Shown one piece after another: positions 1 through 8,242 of a stretch of 64,000 nt of DNA (the stretch's first letter is position 1; each line of letters starts with the position of its first letter). Source of the stretch: Burkholderia sp. Ax-1724 (GTDB lineage Bacteria; Pseudomonadota; Gammaproteobacteria; Burkholderiales; Burkholderiaceae); NCBI RefSeq assembly GCF_011752995.1, contig NZ_VWWL01000016.1:1-64000 (forward strand). The letters are read 5' to 3'. Position numbers and translations under genes: made by a program. The notes under the pieces are model-generated. The model was not told where the DNA came from, made no database searches, and saw only the letters and a program-made list of their open reading frames with translations.

Positions 1-299
1 CCGGCACTGCGGCAACGGCGGCATCAACGGCAACAACTGCGCCCACGGCGCCGCGCACGCCGGCGCGCGGCACGGCATCCGCGCAGACTACCGCGGTGGA
101 GCTCGGCCGCAAGCTGCTCGAGACCGAGGCGCACGCCACCCGCATGGCCGCCGGCGCGCTCGTCGAAGCCCACCGCCAGGCCAAGGCCGCCGATCGCTAC
201 GTCCGGCGCAACCCGTGGACCTCCGTGCTACTCGCCGCGGCGGCCGGCCTCACGGCAGCGGCGGTCACGCGCCGCGGCACGGACACAGGCAAACGCTGA
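1..299 (+). CDS. DUF883 family (ElaB/YqjD-type) membrane-anchored protein, 3' part
   Basis: The frame is open to the left edge, so the start lies outside the window. The visible N-terminal part is a low-complexity Ala/Thr/Pro stretch. The C-terminal part has an amphipathic helix, then YVRRNPW followed by a short hydrophobic Ala/Leu helix and a terminal RR. This is the usual end of DUF883 proteins, which are small ribosome- or membrane-associated inner-membrane proteins of unclear role. The family call rests on the NPW plus single terminal membrane helix pattern. The first GTG inside the window is at 96, but homologues have more upstream sequence. Confidence 0.6.
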   Translation, partial: GTAATAASTATTAPTAPRTPARGTASAQTTAVELGRKLLETEAHATRMAAGALVEAHRQAKAADRYVRRNPWTSVLLAAAAGLTAAAVTRRGTDTGKR

Positions 300-844
300 A
301 CCGGCCCGCGATGCCGCCGGGCCAACGGATGCCGAACTGAAGCGTCATCGCCTGGAACGCGCCGGCCCGCACCGAACCGGTCATTCTGCTCCGCCTCCAC
401 CCGCCCACGCGAAATCGCCCCCGGCCCCGCATCGCGAAACGCGCATCACTCGCCCGAGGTTGCACCCCTCGCTTCGCGAAAGGTTGCGCCTGCGCACAAC
501 CGGCCATTTCTGTCCAGATCATCGGGTCGCCGCCCTCACGGCCGTTTTTACGCTTTCGCTACAAAATCGACTGGACGTGTAGACGACTAGATTACATTTC
601 ACCTGCAATTCAGTTCAATATATGGATTTATTCACATTGTCACTATCGGCAAATCAACAATAATGCTTATTTATCCAATAAATATTTCGCAAATAGAAAT
701 AATCGTTGACAGGCTTTAAATACAAGGATTTAGGTCGTTTGTCAGCTTTTTACGACATTCTTTTTTTTCCTGTTCTTACCGATTGGACCCGTGAGCTATT
801 CTGCTTTCCGCAACAACGAACAATCATCTGCGTGGAGAATTTGG
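300..844. other. Intergenic region upstream of the porin gene
   Basis: No convincing gene. Bases 300-550 are GC-rich. About 560-740 is strikingly AT-rich compared with the surroundings, as expected for a strong porin promoter and leader. A TTGACA hexamer lies at 706-711, but no good -10 stands at the right distance, so I do not call an exact promoter. Confidence 0.5.
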
Positions 845-2029
845 ATGAAACGAATCGCACTGTCGACTCTCTCGCTGACGCTGCTCGGCGTCACCGGAAT
901 GGCTCACGCTCAAAGCAGCGTGACTCTTTATGGCCTGATCGATGAATCGGTCCAATACGTGAACAACGCAACGCCGCACGGCGGCAGCGTGGTCAAGCTG
1001 TTCCAGGGCAATCTGCAAGGTAGCCGTTTTGGCCTGAAAGGCTCGGAAGACCTCGGCGGCGGCCTGAAGGCAATCTTCCAGTTGGAAAACGGCTTTGATG
1101 TGAACACCGGCGCACTGTCGTCGAGCGGCACGATTTTCAATCGCCAGTCTTTCGTCGGTCTGTCGGGCGACAACTGGGGCACGCTGACGGCCGGCCGTCA
1201 GTACGACCCGCTGGTCGACATGATCCAGCCGCTCACGGGCGACGGCTACTTCGGCAGCACGTTCGCGACGCCGGGTGACGTCGACAACAACGACAACAGC
1301 TTCCGCGTGAACAATTCGGTCAAGTACGTCTCGCCGGTATGGAGCGGCTTCCAGATCGAAGGCATGTACGCACTGGGCGGCGTCGCGGGTTCGACGGGTT
1401 CGGGCCAGACGTGGTCGGGCGCGGCAACCTATGCAACGGGTCCGTTCAGCGTCGCGGCCGGCTACCTGCATGCCAGCAACGCCAACTCGCTCGCTTCGCG
1501 TACCGCGGCAGGCGGCTGGGCAGGCACGGCAGGCGGCACGTTCGACTCCGCTTTCCCGGATAACGCCGGCATCAACAGCGCCTACGCGTTCTCGAAGGCA
1601 ATCGGCATCGCTTCGGCAGCCGTGCAGTACGTGACGGGTCCGTTCACGGCCAACCTGAGCTACAGCAACGCGCAATACAAGCCGGACGCGAACTCGGGCT
1701 TCCAGACGACGCAGAAGTTCAACGTCGGCCGCGCTTACCTCGGCTACCAGGTCACGCCGGCAGCGCTGCTCGGTATCGGCTACGCGTACACGCGCGGCAC
1801 CGGCGACGCAACCGCGACGTACAACCAGGTTTCGCTCGGCGGCAGCTACGCGCTGTCGAAGCGCACCGACCTGTACACGGTCGCCGCATGGCAACATGCG
1901 AGCGGCGACCAGCGCGATCCGGCCACCGGCGGCCTCGTGGCGGCAACGGCGTCGATCGGCTCGTACGGCAACCAGTCGAGCACCGACAACCAGGTCATGG
2001 TCAGCGTCGGTATCCGTCACAAGTTCTGA
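845..2029 (+). CDS. Gram-negative trimeric porin (OmpC-like, Burkholderia type)
   Basis: Outer-membrane general diffusion porin of about 394 residues. I chose the ATG at 845 because MKRIALSTLSLTLLGVTGMAHA is a clean Sec signal peptide cleaved before QSSVTLYG, the typical first beta strand of this family, and GGAGAA lies just upstream at 834-839. A longer in-frame start at 791 would bury the signal peptide. The body alternates Gly/aromatic-rich strands (GSRFGLKGSEDLGGGLKAIFQ, GNWGTLTAGRQYDP-like segments) and ends in the C-terminal Phe (VGIRHKF) needed for Bam-mediated insertion. It is a single-gene transcript followed by a strong terminator. Confidence 0.95.
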   Translation: MKRIALSTLSLTLLGVTGMAHAQSSVTLYGLIDESVQYVNNATPHGGSVVKLFQGNLQGSRFGLKGSEDLGGGLKAIFQLENGFDVNTGALSSSGTIFNRQSFVGLSGDNWGTLTAGRQYDPLVDMIQPLTGDGYFGSTFATPGDVDNNDNSFRVNNSVKYVSPVWSGFQIEGMYALGGVAGSTGSGQTWSGAATYATGPFSVAAGYLHASNANSLASRTAAGGWAGTAGGTFDSAFPDNAGINSAYAFSKAIGIASAAVQYVTGPFTANLSYSNAQYKPDANSGFQTTQKFNVGRAYLGYQVTPAALLGIGYAYTRGTGDATATYNQVSLGGSYALSKRTDLYTVAAWQHASGDQRDPATGGLVAATASIGSYGNQSSTDNQVMVSVGIRHKF

Positions 2030-2082
2030 TTGGACTTCTAACGGATTCGGTACGCGGCGCGCGAGCCGCGTACCCGAAAACG

Positions 2083-2120
2083 AAAGCCAGCCAAAGGCGA
2101 TGCCGATGGCTGGCTTTTTT
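2083..2120 (+). terminator. Rho-independent terminator of the porin gene
   Basis: AAAGCCAGCC (2083-2092) pairs with GGCTGGCTTT (2108-2117) and runs into a T tract. A separate hairpin, GTACGCGGC/GCCGCGTAC (2050-2073), sits between the stop codon and this terminator. It separates the porin from the convergent Anbu gene. Confidence 0.9.
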
Positions 2121-2141
2121 TCGTCCCGAGATCAGGCGGAC

Positions 2142-3023
2142 CTAGCGCCGCTGCGACTTGCCTCGCTCGGCCTGCGCGAGCGTCTGCGCGGGCGTCGCCT
2201 CGCTTTCGTGCCCGATGCCGTCCGCACCGACGGGCGCGCGACACCGCACGAGCGCCTGCTCCGATTGCGCCGCCGGCGCGCCGAGCGAGTCCTGCCAGTC
2301 CGGGTCGGGAATCTCGGCGAACACCTGACGCAGCCGCTCGCCCCACGTGCGGTGAATCATGTCGAAGTACGCGTTGTCGCGGTCGATCGACACGAAGCGC
2401 GTCACACGCAGCGCGTCCTTTTCGTAGACGAGCAGATCGAGCGGCAGACCGACCGACAGGTTCGAGCGCAGCGTCGAGTCCATCGAGATCAGCGCGGACT
2501 TCGCGGCTTCGCCGAGCGGCGTGGACGGCGTCAGCACACGGTCGATGATCGGCTTGCCGTACTTCGCCTCGCCGATCTGGAAATACGGATTCACAGCCGA
2601 TGCTTCGATGAAATTGCCGGCCGCGTAGATCATGAAAAGACGCATGCGGCTACCCGAGATCTGCCCGCCGAGAATGAAGCTGCAATTGAAGTCCACACCG
2701 AACTTCTGCAACGCGTCGGCCTCGCGCTGATGCACGCGGCGCACCGCATGGCCGACCACGCGCGCCGCATCGGCCATCGTCGGCGCGTTCCAGAGCGTGG
2801 GTTGCGCGGCATCGCCGGCATCGGCGGGCTCGGACAGTTCGTGCAGCACCGCCTGCGTGAGCGACAGATTGCCGGCGCCGAGCAGCACGAGCAAACGTTC
2901 GCCGGGTTGCTCGAACACCGACATCTTGCGGGCGGTGCTGATGTGATCGACACCCGCATTGGTGCGCGTGTCCGACAGAAACACGAGGCCGTCGTTGACG
3001 GCCATCGCTACGCAATAGGTCAT
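2142..3023 (-). CDS. Anbu proteasome-type peptidase (HslV/20S beta-like Ntn hydrolase)
   Basis: Predicted self-compartmentalising protease of the Anbu family (COG3484), an Ntn hydrolase related to HslV and 20S beta subunits; 293 aa. After Met removal the protein would start with Thr (MTYCVAMAVNDGLVFLSDTR), and the catalytic set is intact: Thr2, Asp18 in LSDTRTN and Lys33 in ARKMS. No HslU-like ATPase is present. The family is known to co-occur with transglutaminase-like, alpha-E and permuted ATP-grasp proteins, and all three lie directly upstream on the same strand. The gap to the transglutaminase gene is 210 bp, so it may be the operon's last gene or have its own promoter. About 40 C-terminal residues rich in Ala/Glu/Arg look disordered. 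No clear Shine-Dalgarno precedes the ATG. Confidence 0.92.
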   Translation of the reverse strand: MTYCVAMAVNDGLVFLSDTRTNAGVDHISTARKMSVFEQPGERLLVLLGAGNLSLTQAVLHELSEPADAGDAAQPTLWNAPTMADAARVVGHAVRRVHQREADALQKFGVDFNCSFILGGQISGSRMRLFMIYAAGNFIEASAVNPYFQIGEAKYGKPIIDRVLTPSTPLGEAAKSALISMDSTLRSNLSVGLPLDLLVYEKDALRVTRFVSIDRDNAYFDMIHRTWGERLRQVFAEIPDPDWQDSLGAPAAQSEQALVRCRAPVGADGIGHESEATPAQTLAQAERGKSQRR

Positions 3024-3233
3024 GAGGAATCCGCAAGAGGCAACTGAACGGCGCTATTGTAATGCGGCGCCGATGTACCTCTTATCGGTGTTGACAGCCT
3101 TTTTGCATCTCGCTGACGAAAAACTGTCAGCGACGTGCAGGCACGATGAACGAACAACCGGCGTGCACGCGAACCCCGTCTTCACGCGTGCAGCGATACG
3201 CCGGTTCGTCACCGAAACTCCACGAGATTGCAA

Positions 3234-4034
3234 TCACTGCGCCATCTGCGCGCTGACCGTCACCGACACATCGAGCTTCTCTTCGAGTCCGCCGATACGC
3301 CGGCCGCGCACCGGGGCCGCCGCTTCGTAATCGCGCGCGACCGCGAGCCGGCAGTAGCGCTCGCTCGCAAACGCGGCATGCGTGACGTCGATGGAAACCC
3401 AGCCCGTGCCGTCGAGCCACACGTCGACCCATGCATGACTCGCCGAATGCGGCACGTCGCCGGGCTCGATATAGCCGCTCACGTAACGCGCCGGCACGCC
3501 GCGCGCGCGGCAGCATGCGAGCATCAGATGCGCGTGGTCCTGGCATACGCCGTTGCCGAGCGCCAGCGCTTCGGCGGCCGTGCTGCTGACCTCGGTAATG
3601 CCGGCGCGGTATTTCACGCGCTCGACGATCTGCCCGGACAGCGCGATCAGCCCCGCCGGACTCGCGAGACCCGGCACCGTCGCCGCGAGTTCGCGGATCG
3701 CCGCATCGGCTTCGGTCAGGCGCGTCGCGCAGGTGAAATGTTCGAGCGGAATCGGGCCGGGCGGATCGCGCAGCACGCCGTCGGCGAGCGGCACCGTTTC
3801 CACCTCGCCCGTCACGCGCAAATGAATCTCGCTGTGCGGCTTGTTGATGACCAGCGTATGCAGCACGTTGCCGTACGCGTCGAGCGCGGCGTCGAGCTTG
3901 CCGGGCGCGTCGATGCTCCAGCGCCGCACGGTCTGCGAGGCGCCGCTCGCGGGCGTGAGGCGCAACTGCTGGATCGAATAATGAACCGTCGCTTCGTAGC
4001 GATAGGACGTGTCGTGGCGGATCGTCAGGTACAT
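3234..4034 (-). CDS. Transglutaminase-like cysteine peptidase/acyltransferase family protein
   Basis: 266 aa with the bacterial transglutaminase-like N-terminal beta region (MYLTIRHDTSYRYE start) followed by a transglutaminase core. The papain-like triad is visible as Cys164 in NGVCQDHAH, His200 in ASHAWVDVW and Asp216 in WVSIDVTHA. Members of this fold hydrolyse or transfer acyl groups at Gln or peptide amides; the substrate of this group is unknown. There is no signal peptide, so it is probably cytoplasmic. It starts 12 bp after the alpha-E gene, indicating co-transcription, and precedes anbu. Confidence 0.92.
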   Translation of the reverse strand: MYLTIRHDTSYRYEATVHYSIQQLRLTPASGASQTVRRWSIDAPGKLDAALDAYGNVLHTLVINKPHSEIHLRVTGEVETVPLADGVLRDPPGPIPLEHFTCATRLTEADAAIRELAATVPGLASPAGLIALSGQIVERVKYRAGITEVSSTAAEALALGNGVCQDHAHLMLACCRARGVPARYVSGYIEPGDVPHSASHAWVDVWLDGTGWVSIDVTHAAFASERYCRLAVARDYEAAAPVRGRRIGGLEEKLDVSVTVSAQMAQ

Positions 4035-4046
4035 GGGAAAACTCCG

Positions 4047-4997
4047 TCAGGCGACCGGCAGCATCAGATAGGTACGTGCCACCAGATTGCCGAGCTCGAA
4101 TACGCGCGCGAGGAACTGCGTCAGATAGGCGTGCAGGCCGGTTTCGAAAATCTGCCGGATGTCGGCATACAGCAACTCGGCACGCAGCTTGCCGGCAAAA
4201 CGTTCGCACAGGTTCGAGCCCGGGGTGCGCAGCATCGCGAGATTCGAACAGACGCCGTCGAGCGAGGCGAGCAGCGAGCGCGGCATCTGCTGGTTCAGGA
4301 TCATCAGTTCGACCACGCGCGCGGGCGTCACGACGTCGCGATACACCTTGCGATAGATTTCGAGCGCCGATACCGAACTGAGGATCGAAGTCCAGTAATA
4401 GAAGTCTTCGAGCTGGCGCGCGGCGTCGCGCGAATTCGGCTCGACGTTGGCAAAACGCACGTCGAGAATCCGCGCGGTGTTGTCGGCACGCTCCAGATAC
4501 GTGCCGAGCTGCGTGAAGAAGAACGCGTCGTCCTGCAGCGCGGTGCCAATCGTCACGCCGCGCGACAGATGCGAGCGGAACTTGACCCATTCGAACAGCG
4601 CGCCCGGATTGCTCGCGGCCTGGCCGCTCGAAAGCCGCTCGCTGAATTCGAGCCACGTATCGTTGATGGTCTCCCACCATTCGGTCGTGAGCGTGCCGCG
4701 CACGGCTCGCGCGTTTTCGCGCGCGGCCTGCAGGCACGAATGAATACTCGACAGATTGCCCGCATCGGCAATCATGAAGTCGAGCACGTGCTCGCGCGTC
4801 GCTTCCTCGTGGCGTTGCGCGAAGACGCTTTCGAGTTCGGAGATGCGCAGCACCGAACGCTGCGCGCGGGCCTCCTGTTCGGGCGTTTGCGGCAAAAGCT
4901 GCGCCTTCAGGTTGATATCGAGCATGCGGGCGGTGTTCTCCGCGCGCTCCATATAGCGGGCCATCCAGAAAAGGTGATCGGCGGTTCGGCTAAGCAT
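4047..4997 (-). CDS. Alpha-E domain protein (DUF403)
   Basis: All-helical 316-aa protein with the hallmark N-terminus MLSRTADHLFWMARYMERAENTAR-type helix and an internal repeat of the same motif (FFTQLGTYLERADNTARILD). It has no known catalytic residues. The family nearly always sits beside or is fused to circularly permuted ATP-grasp proteins, as in the fused version at 27484-30183 of this window, so it is probably a structural or substrate-binding partner. Here it is a separate gene, 178 bp downstream of the ATP-grasp gene and 12 bp upstream of the transglutaminase gene. Confidence 0.92.
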   Translation of the reverse strand: MLSRTADHLFWMARYMERAENTARMLDINLKAQLLPQTPEQEARAQRSVLRISELESVFAQRHEEATREHVLDFMIADAGNLSSIHSCLQAARENARAVRGTLTTEWWETINDTWLEFSERLSSGQAASNPGALFEWVKFRSHLSRGVTIGTALQDDAFFFTQLGTYLERADNTARILDVRFANVEPNSRDAARQLEDFYYWTSILSSVSALEIYRKVYRDVVTPARVVELMILNQQMPRSLLASLDGVCSNLAMLRTPGSNLCERFAGKLRAELLYADIRQIFETGLHAYLTQFLARVFELGNLVARTYLMLPVA

Positions 4998-5175
4998 GAC
5001 GGCGTTCCATATCTGAGAGCTGATTACGCGGGGCCTTCGTCAGCAGCGAAGGTCCGCGCTGGTTATCCGTAAGCGCCGGCGGCGCGCTGCGTACCGCTAC
5101 CGGTGCGTCGGGCTGCATGCGCGGCGCCGTTTCAGGCCTTGATACAAGGCATAAACGGGCACGACGGCAGCCGCG

Positions 5176-6585
5176 TCAGTCGACCATCCACGTATCTTTG
5201 GTCCCGCCTCCCTGCGAAGAATTGACGACGAGCGAGCCCTCCTGCAACGCGACGCGCGTGAGACCGCCCGCCACCATCGTGGTGGTCTTGCCGGACAGCA
5301 CGAAGGGCCGCAGGTCGATATGGCGCGGCGCGATGCCCGCTTCGACGAAGGTCGGACAGGCGGACAGCGCAAGCGTGGGCTGTGCGATATAGCCGGCCGG
5401 CCGCGCGATCAGACGCTCGCGGAACGCCTCGACTTCGGCATGCGTCGAGGCGGGGCCGACCAGCATCCCGTAGCCGCCCGCGCCGTGCACTTCCTTCACC
5501 ACGAGTTCGGGCAGATGCGCGAGCGTGTAGGCCAGATCGTCGGGCTTGCGGCACTGGAACGTCGGCACGTTGTTGAGGATCGGCTTCTCGCCGAGGTAGA
5601 ACCCGATCATCTCGGGCACGTAGGGGTAGATCGATTTGTCGTCGGCGATGCCGGTGCCCATCGCGTTCGCGAGCGCGACGCGGCCCGCGCGATACGCGGT
5701 CAGGAGACCCGGCACGCCGAGCACCGAATCGGGGCGAAACGCAAGCGGATCGAGAAAATCGTCGTCGACGCGCCGGTAGATCACGTCGACGCGCTTCGGC
5801 CCCTGCGTCGTGCGCATGAACACGTAGTTGTCGTCGACGAAGAGATCCTTGCCCTCGACGAGTTCGACGCCCATCTGCTGCGCGAGAAACGTATGTTCGA
5901 AATAGGCGGAGTTGTACATGCCCGGCGTGAGCACGACGACGACCGGCTCGTCGACACCTTCGGGCGCCACCGAGCGCAACGTGTCGAGCAGCAGATCGGG
6001 ATAGTGCGCGACCGGCGCGATGCGGTTCTGCACGAACAGCTCGGGAAACAGCCGCATCATCATCTTGCGGTTTTCGAGCATATAGGAAACGCCCGACGGC
6101 ACCCGCAGATTGTCTTCGAGCACGTAGAACTCGCCTTCGTCGCCGGCACGCACCACATCGACGCCGGCGATATGCGCGTAAACACCGAGCGGCACGTCGA
6201 CGCCCTGCATCTCCGGACGATACTGCGCATTGGTATAGACCTGCTCGGCCGGCACGATGCCCGCGCGCACGATGTTGCGATCGTGATAGACGTCGTGGAT
6301 GAACAGGTTGAGCGCCTGCACGCGCTGACGCAAGCCGGCTTCGAGCGTCTGCCATTCGCCGCGCGGAATGATGCGCGGGATCAGATCGAACGGAATCAGC
6401 CGCTCCGTACCGGACAGATCGCCGTTCACCGCGAAGGTGATGCCGACGCGCCGGAACAGCAGGTCGGCTTCGGCACGCTTGCGCGCGATCGCCTCGTCGC
6501 CCTGCCGCGCCAGCCAGCGCTCGAAGCGCGCGTAATGCGGCCGTACGCCATCGTCCTGATGGCGCATCTCGTCATAGCATCGCAT
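5176..6585 (-). CDS. Circularly permuted ATP-grasp type 2 protein (DUF404/DUF407)
   Basis: 469 aa. Predicted ATP-dependent carboxylate-amine/thiol ligase of the permuted ATP-grasp group, thought to make amide or peptide bonds. Recognisable blocks: the N-terminal FNLIPRI-like segment (LIPFDLIPRIIPRGEW), NLFIHDVYHDRNIVRAGI, the DNLRVPSGVSYMLENR block, LTPGMYNSAYFEH, VEGKDLFVDD and the C-terminal SSQGGGTKDTWMVD. First gene of the ATP-grasp/alpha-E/transglutaminase/Anbu set. Several in-frame Met codons follow within 20 residues (MRCYDEMRHQDD), and upstream GAGTGGGGCTGAG is only a weak ribosome site, so the exact start is open. A palindrome about 32-50 bp upstream may be its operator. Confidence 0.92.
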   Translation of the reverse strand: MRCYDEMRHQDDGVRPHYARFERWLARQGDEAIARKRAEADLLFRRVGITFAVNGDLSGTERLIPFDLIPRIIPRGEWQTLEAGLRQRVQALNLFIHDVYHDRNIVRAGIVPAEQVYTNAQYRPEMQGVDVPLGVYAHIAGVDVVRAGDEGEFYVLEDNLRVPSGVSYMLENRKMMMRLFPELFVQNRIAPVAHYPDLLLDTLRSVAPEGVDEPVVVVLTPGMYNSAYFEHTFLAQQMGVELVEGKDLFVDDNYVFMRTTQGPKRVDVIYRRVDDDFLDPLAFRPDSVLGVPGLLTAYRAGRVALANAMGTGIADDKSIYPYVPEMIGFYLGEKPILNNVPTFQCRKPDDLAYTLAHLPELVVKEVHGAGGYGMLVGPASTHAEVEAFRERLIARPAGYIAQPTLALSACPTFVEAGIAPRHIDLRPFVLSGKTTTMVAGGLTRVALQEGSLVVNSSQGGGTKDTWMVD

Positions 6586-6616
6586 CTCAGCCCCACTCTT
6601 GTTGTCGGATAGAAGG

Positions 6617-6657
6617 CGAATGCGCTGCGCATTCGGTACTCGATACTCGATACTCGA
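6617..6657 (-). promoter_or_regulatory. Candidate operator: palindrome plus three 7-bp repeats
   Basis: CGAATGCG-CTG-CGCATTCG (6617-6635) is a perfect 8-bp inverted repeat. It is followed at once by TACTCGA three times in tandem (6637-6657). It lies 32-72 bp upstream of the ATP-grasp start, where a promoter or operator of the Anbu operon would be. No regulator gene is adjacent, so the assignment is positional. Confidence 0.4.
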
Positions 6658-6856
6658 TCAAGCAAGCGTTATGCCATTGGATTTACCGCGCCGAAGCATG
6701 CCTGCATGCACGCTAACGGCGCATCGCGATGGCATCGCGTCGCTGCTATCGTACTGCCGTGGATCATGATGCGCCACCACAGTGCGAGCACGCTATCAGG
6801 GTGCGCACTATGGCGCGCACGATAGTGTCTTGCGTGTTCACTACGTAGCGTGCGCA

Positions 6857-6891
6857 TAAAAAAATCCCCGTGGATTCGCATCCACGGGGAT
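6857..6891 (-). terminator. Rho-independent terminator of the HU/H1-like gene
   Basis: ATCCCCGTGGAT (6864-6875) pairs with ATCCACGGGGAT (6880-6891), with an A tract at 6858-6864 that is the T tail on the minus strand. It lies about 95 bp beyond the stop codon of the HU-like gene. The rest of 6586-6986 holds only the repeats listed above and no gene. Confidence 0.88.
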
Positions 6892-6986
6892 TCGGACTAC
6901 CTGCCTGCAAGTACTCGAAGCGCGCTCGAACGTCGGGCCTGACTGCTTAAACCTCGACGCCGGAAAGCGCCCGCAGCACTTAAGCT

Positions 6987-7439
6987 TCAGGCTGCCGCTG
7001 CGTCCTTCAGCTTCTTCAGCGCGCGTGCCTTGATGCGCACGCTAGCCGGCTTGGCCGGGAACCAGCGCTCTTCGCCCGTGAACGGGTCTTTGCCGAAGCG
7101 CTTCTTCTTCGCCGGCACAGCCTGCACGACGATCTTCAACAGACCCGACAGCGTGAATTCGCCAGCGCCCTTCTTGTGCACCGAGCCGAGGATCGTGTCT
7201 TCGAGCGCGGCCAGCACGGCCTTGGCGGTCTTCGGTTCAACGGCTGCGCGTTCAGCAACGTGCGCTGCCAACGAGGCCTTCGTGAAGGTGTCCTTGATCG
7301 GCGACGGTGCGCCAGACGCCTTCACGGCGACCTTCTTGGCTGCGACGGCTTTCTTCGCAGGGGCTTTCTTTGCAGCAACCTTCTTGGTCGGTACCGGGGC
7401 AGCAGCCTTCTTGGCCACCTTTTTTGCGGAAGTCGGCAT
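6987..7439 (-). CDS. HU-family DNA-binding protein with histone H1-like Lys/Ala/Pro N-terminal tail
   Basis: 150-aa nucleoid protein. Residues 1-50 are an H1-like basic tail of KKVAAKKAPAKK-type repeats. Residues about 55-150 form an HU/IHF fold (FTKASLAAHVAERAAV, ALEDTILGSVHKKGAGEFTLSGLLKI, KKRFGKDPFTGEERWFPAKPA). The start is the ATG at 7439, not 7484, because GTAGGAGAAAC stands directly before it. The extended HU form is typical of Burkholderia/Ralstonia and expected to compact DNA. Single gene with its own terminator. Confidence 0.93.
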   Translation of the reverse strand: MPTSAKKVAKKAAAPVPTKKVAAKKAPAKKAVAAKKVAVKASGAPSPIKDTFTKASLAAHVAERAAVEPKTAKAVLAALEDTILGSVHKKGAGEFTLSGLLKIVVQAVPAKKKRFGKDPFTGEERWFPAKPASVRIKARALKKLKDAAAA

Positions 7440-7875
7440 GTTTCTCCTACCTGTTGTGGTCAATTTGAATTGCACGAAGCGCACACGGTATGTGCACGCT
7501 TCAACGCCGGATTCTACAAGCGCTCAAGCGATTTGCGCGACACTTTTATGTATTGCGATGAAGGTTTGTTGCGCGGCGCTGACTGCGCGACGCGTTTTAG
7601 TGCCTGTTTTAGCGGCTAAAACGCGTTCGGCGGAGTCGTCGGGACGCGTACGTAACGCTCGTTACAGTTCGTTTCGAGCGCGGTTTTGACGGGTTGCCGG
7701 AAGCCGTCGCGGACTTTTCACCCCTTGAATCAGGGCACTTTCGTCATTTTTTGTTAAGAGCAGCGGTGTTTTCCCGATGCTTTGGCGAGGTTTTCACCGG
7801 GCTTGCGGCGCAATGCGGACCCGCGTCGCCAGCACCACGAGCGCCGCGCCGCTATGCGCGGCGGCGAGGTTCGCT
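7440..7875. other. Intergenic region upstream of the HU/H1-like gene
   Basis: Holds the HU ribosome-binding site (GGAGA at 7443-7449 on the minus strand) and presumably its promoter. TAGAAT on the minus strand at 7511-7516 is a possible -10 element, without a convincing -35. Open frames here overlap each other on both strands, and none looks like a protein. Confidence 0.4.
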
Positions 7876-8175
7876 TCAGAAGATCACGGAAACCGCGACC
7901 GCGAGCCAGATCGCGCTCACGCCCGCGAGAAACAGATGCCGCGCGATCCGCACGCGCGCGTCGCTGGTTTCGGGCTCGACGGGACTCGTCGCCATCCACG
8001 GAACGAGGCCGAGACACGCGAAGCCGAGCAGCGCGAACACGACGACCACGACGTCGGCCGCGCGCCAGGGGATCGGCTCATACATGCCCCAGTAGCCGAG
8101 AAAGACGATACCGATCGAGAACACGGTTGCTGAAGCGGCACTGAGCGCGGGCACCGATCCGGTGGGAGTCGGCAT
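7876..8175 (-). CDS. Small three-helix membrane protein of unknown function
   Basis: 99 aa with three hydrophobic segments (about residues 15-32, 40-62 and 80-99). The loop after the second helix is charged (EPETSDARVRIARH). The start is supported by a strong GGAGGTGA seven bases before the ATG at 8175. No family recognised. It lies 67 bp beyond panE on the same strand and could be co-transcribed with it. Confidence 0.6.
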   Translation of the reverse strand: MPTPTGSVPALSAASATVFSIGIVFLGYWGMYEPIPWRAADVVVVVFALLGFACLGLVPWMATSPVEPETSDARVRIARHLFLAGVSAIWLAVAVSVIF

Positions 8176-8242
8176 GCTTCACCTCCGAACGTCTGGTTGC
8201 GACGGCGCGGCCGCGCCGCACTTGCGTGCCGCGCGGGTCCCG

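Noticed and set aside
824..2020. Long minus-strand frame opposite the porin
   Set aside because: It mirrors the porin codons in GC-rich DNA, has Arg/Ala/Val-rich random composition and no ribosome site.
3127..5072. Long frames (536 and 614 codons) overlapping the transglutaminase and alpha-E genes
   Set aside because: Arg/Ala-rich shadows of real genes that match known families in another frame.
6806..6827. CACTAT/ATAGTG inverted repeat in the intergenic region right of the ATP-grasp gene
   Set aside because: Six-base arms with a 10-bp loop are too weak and not placed next to a gene start.
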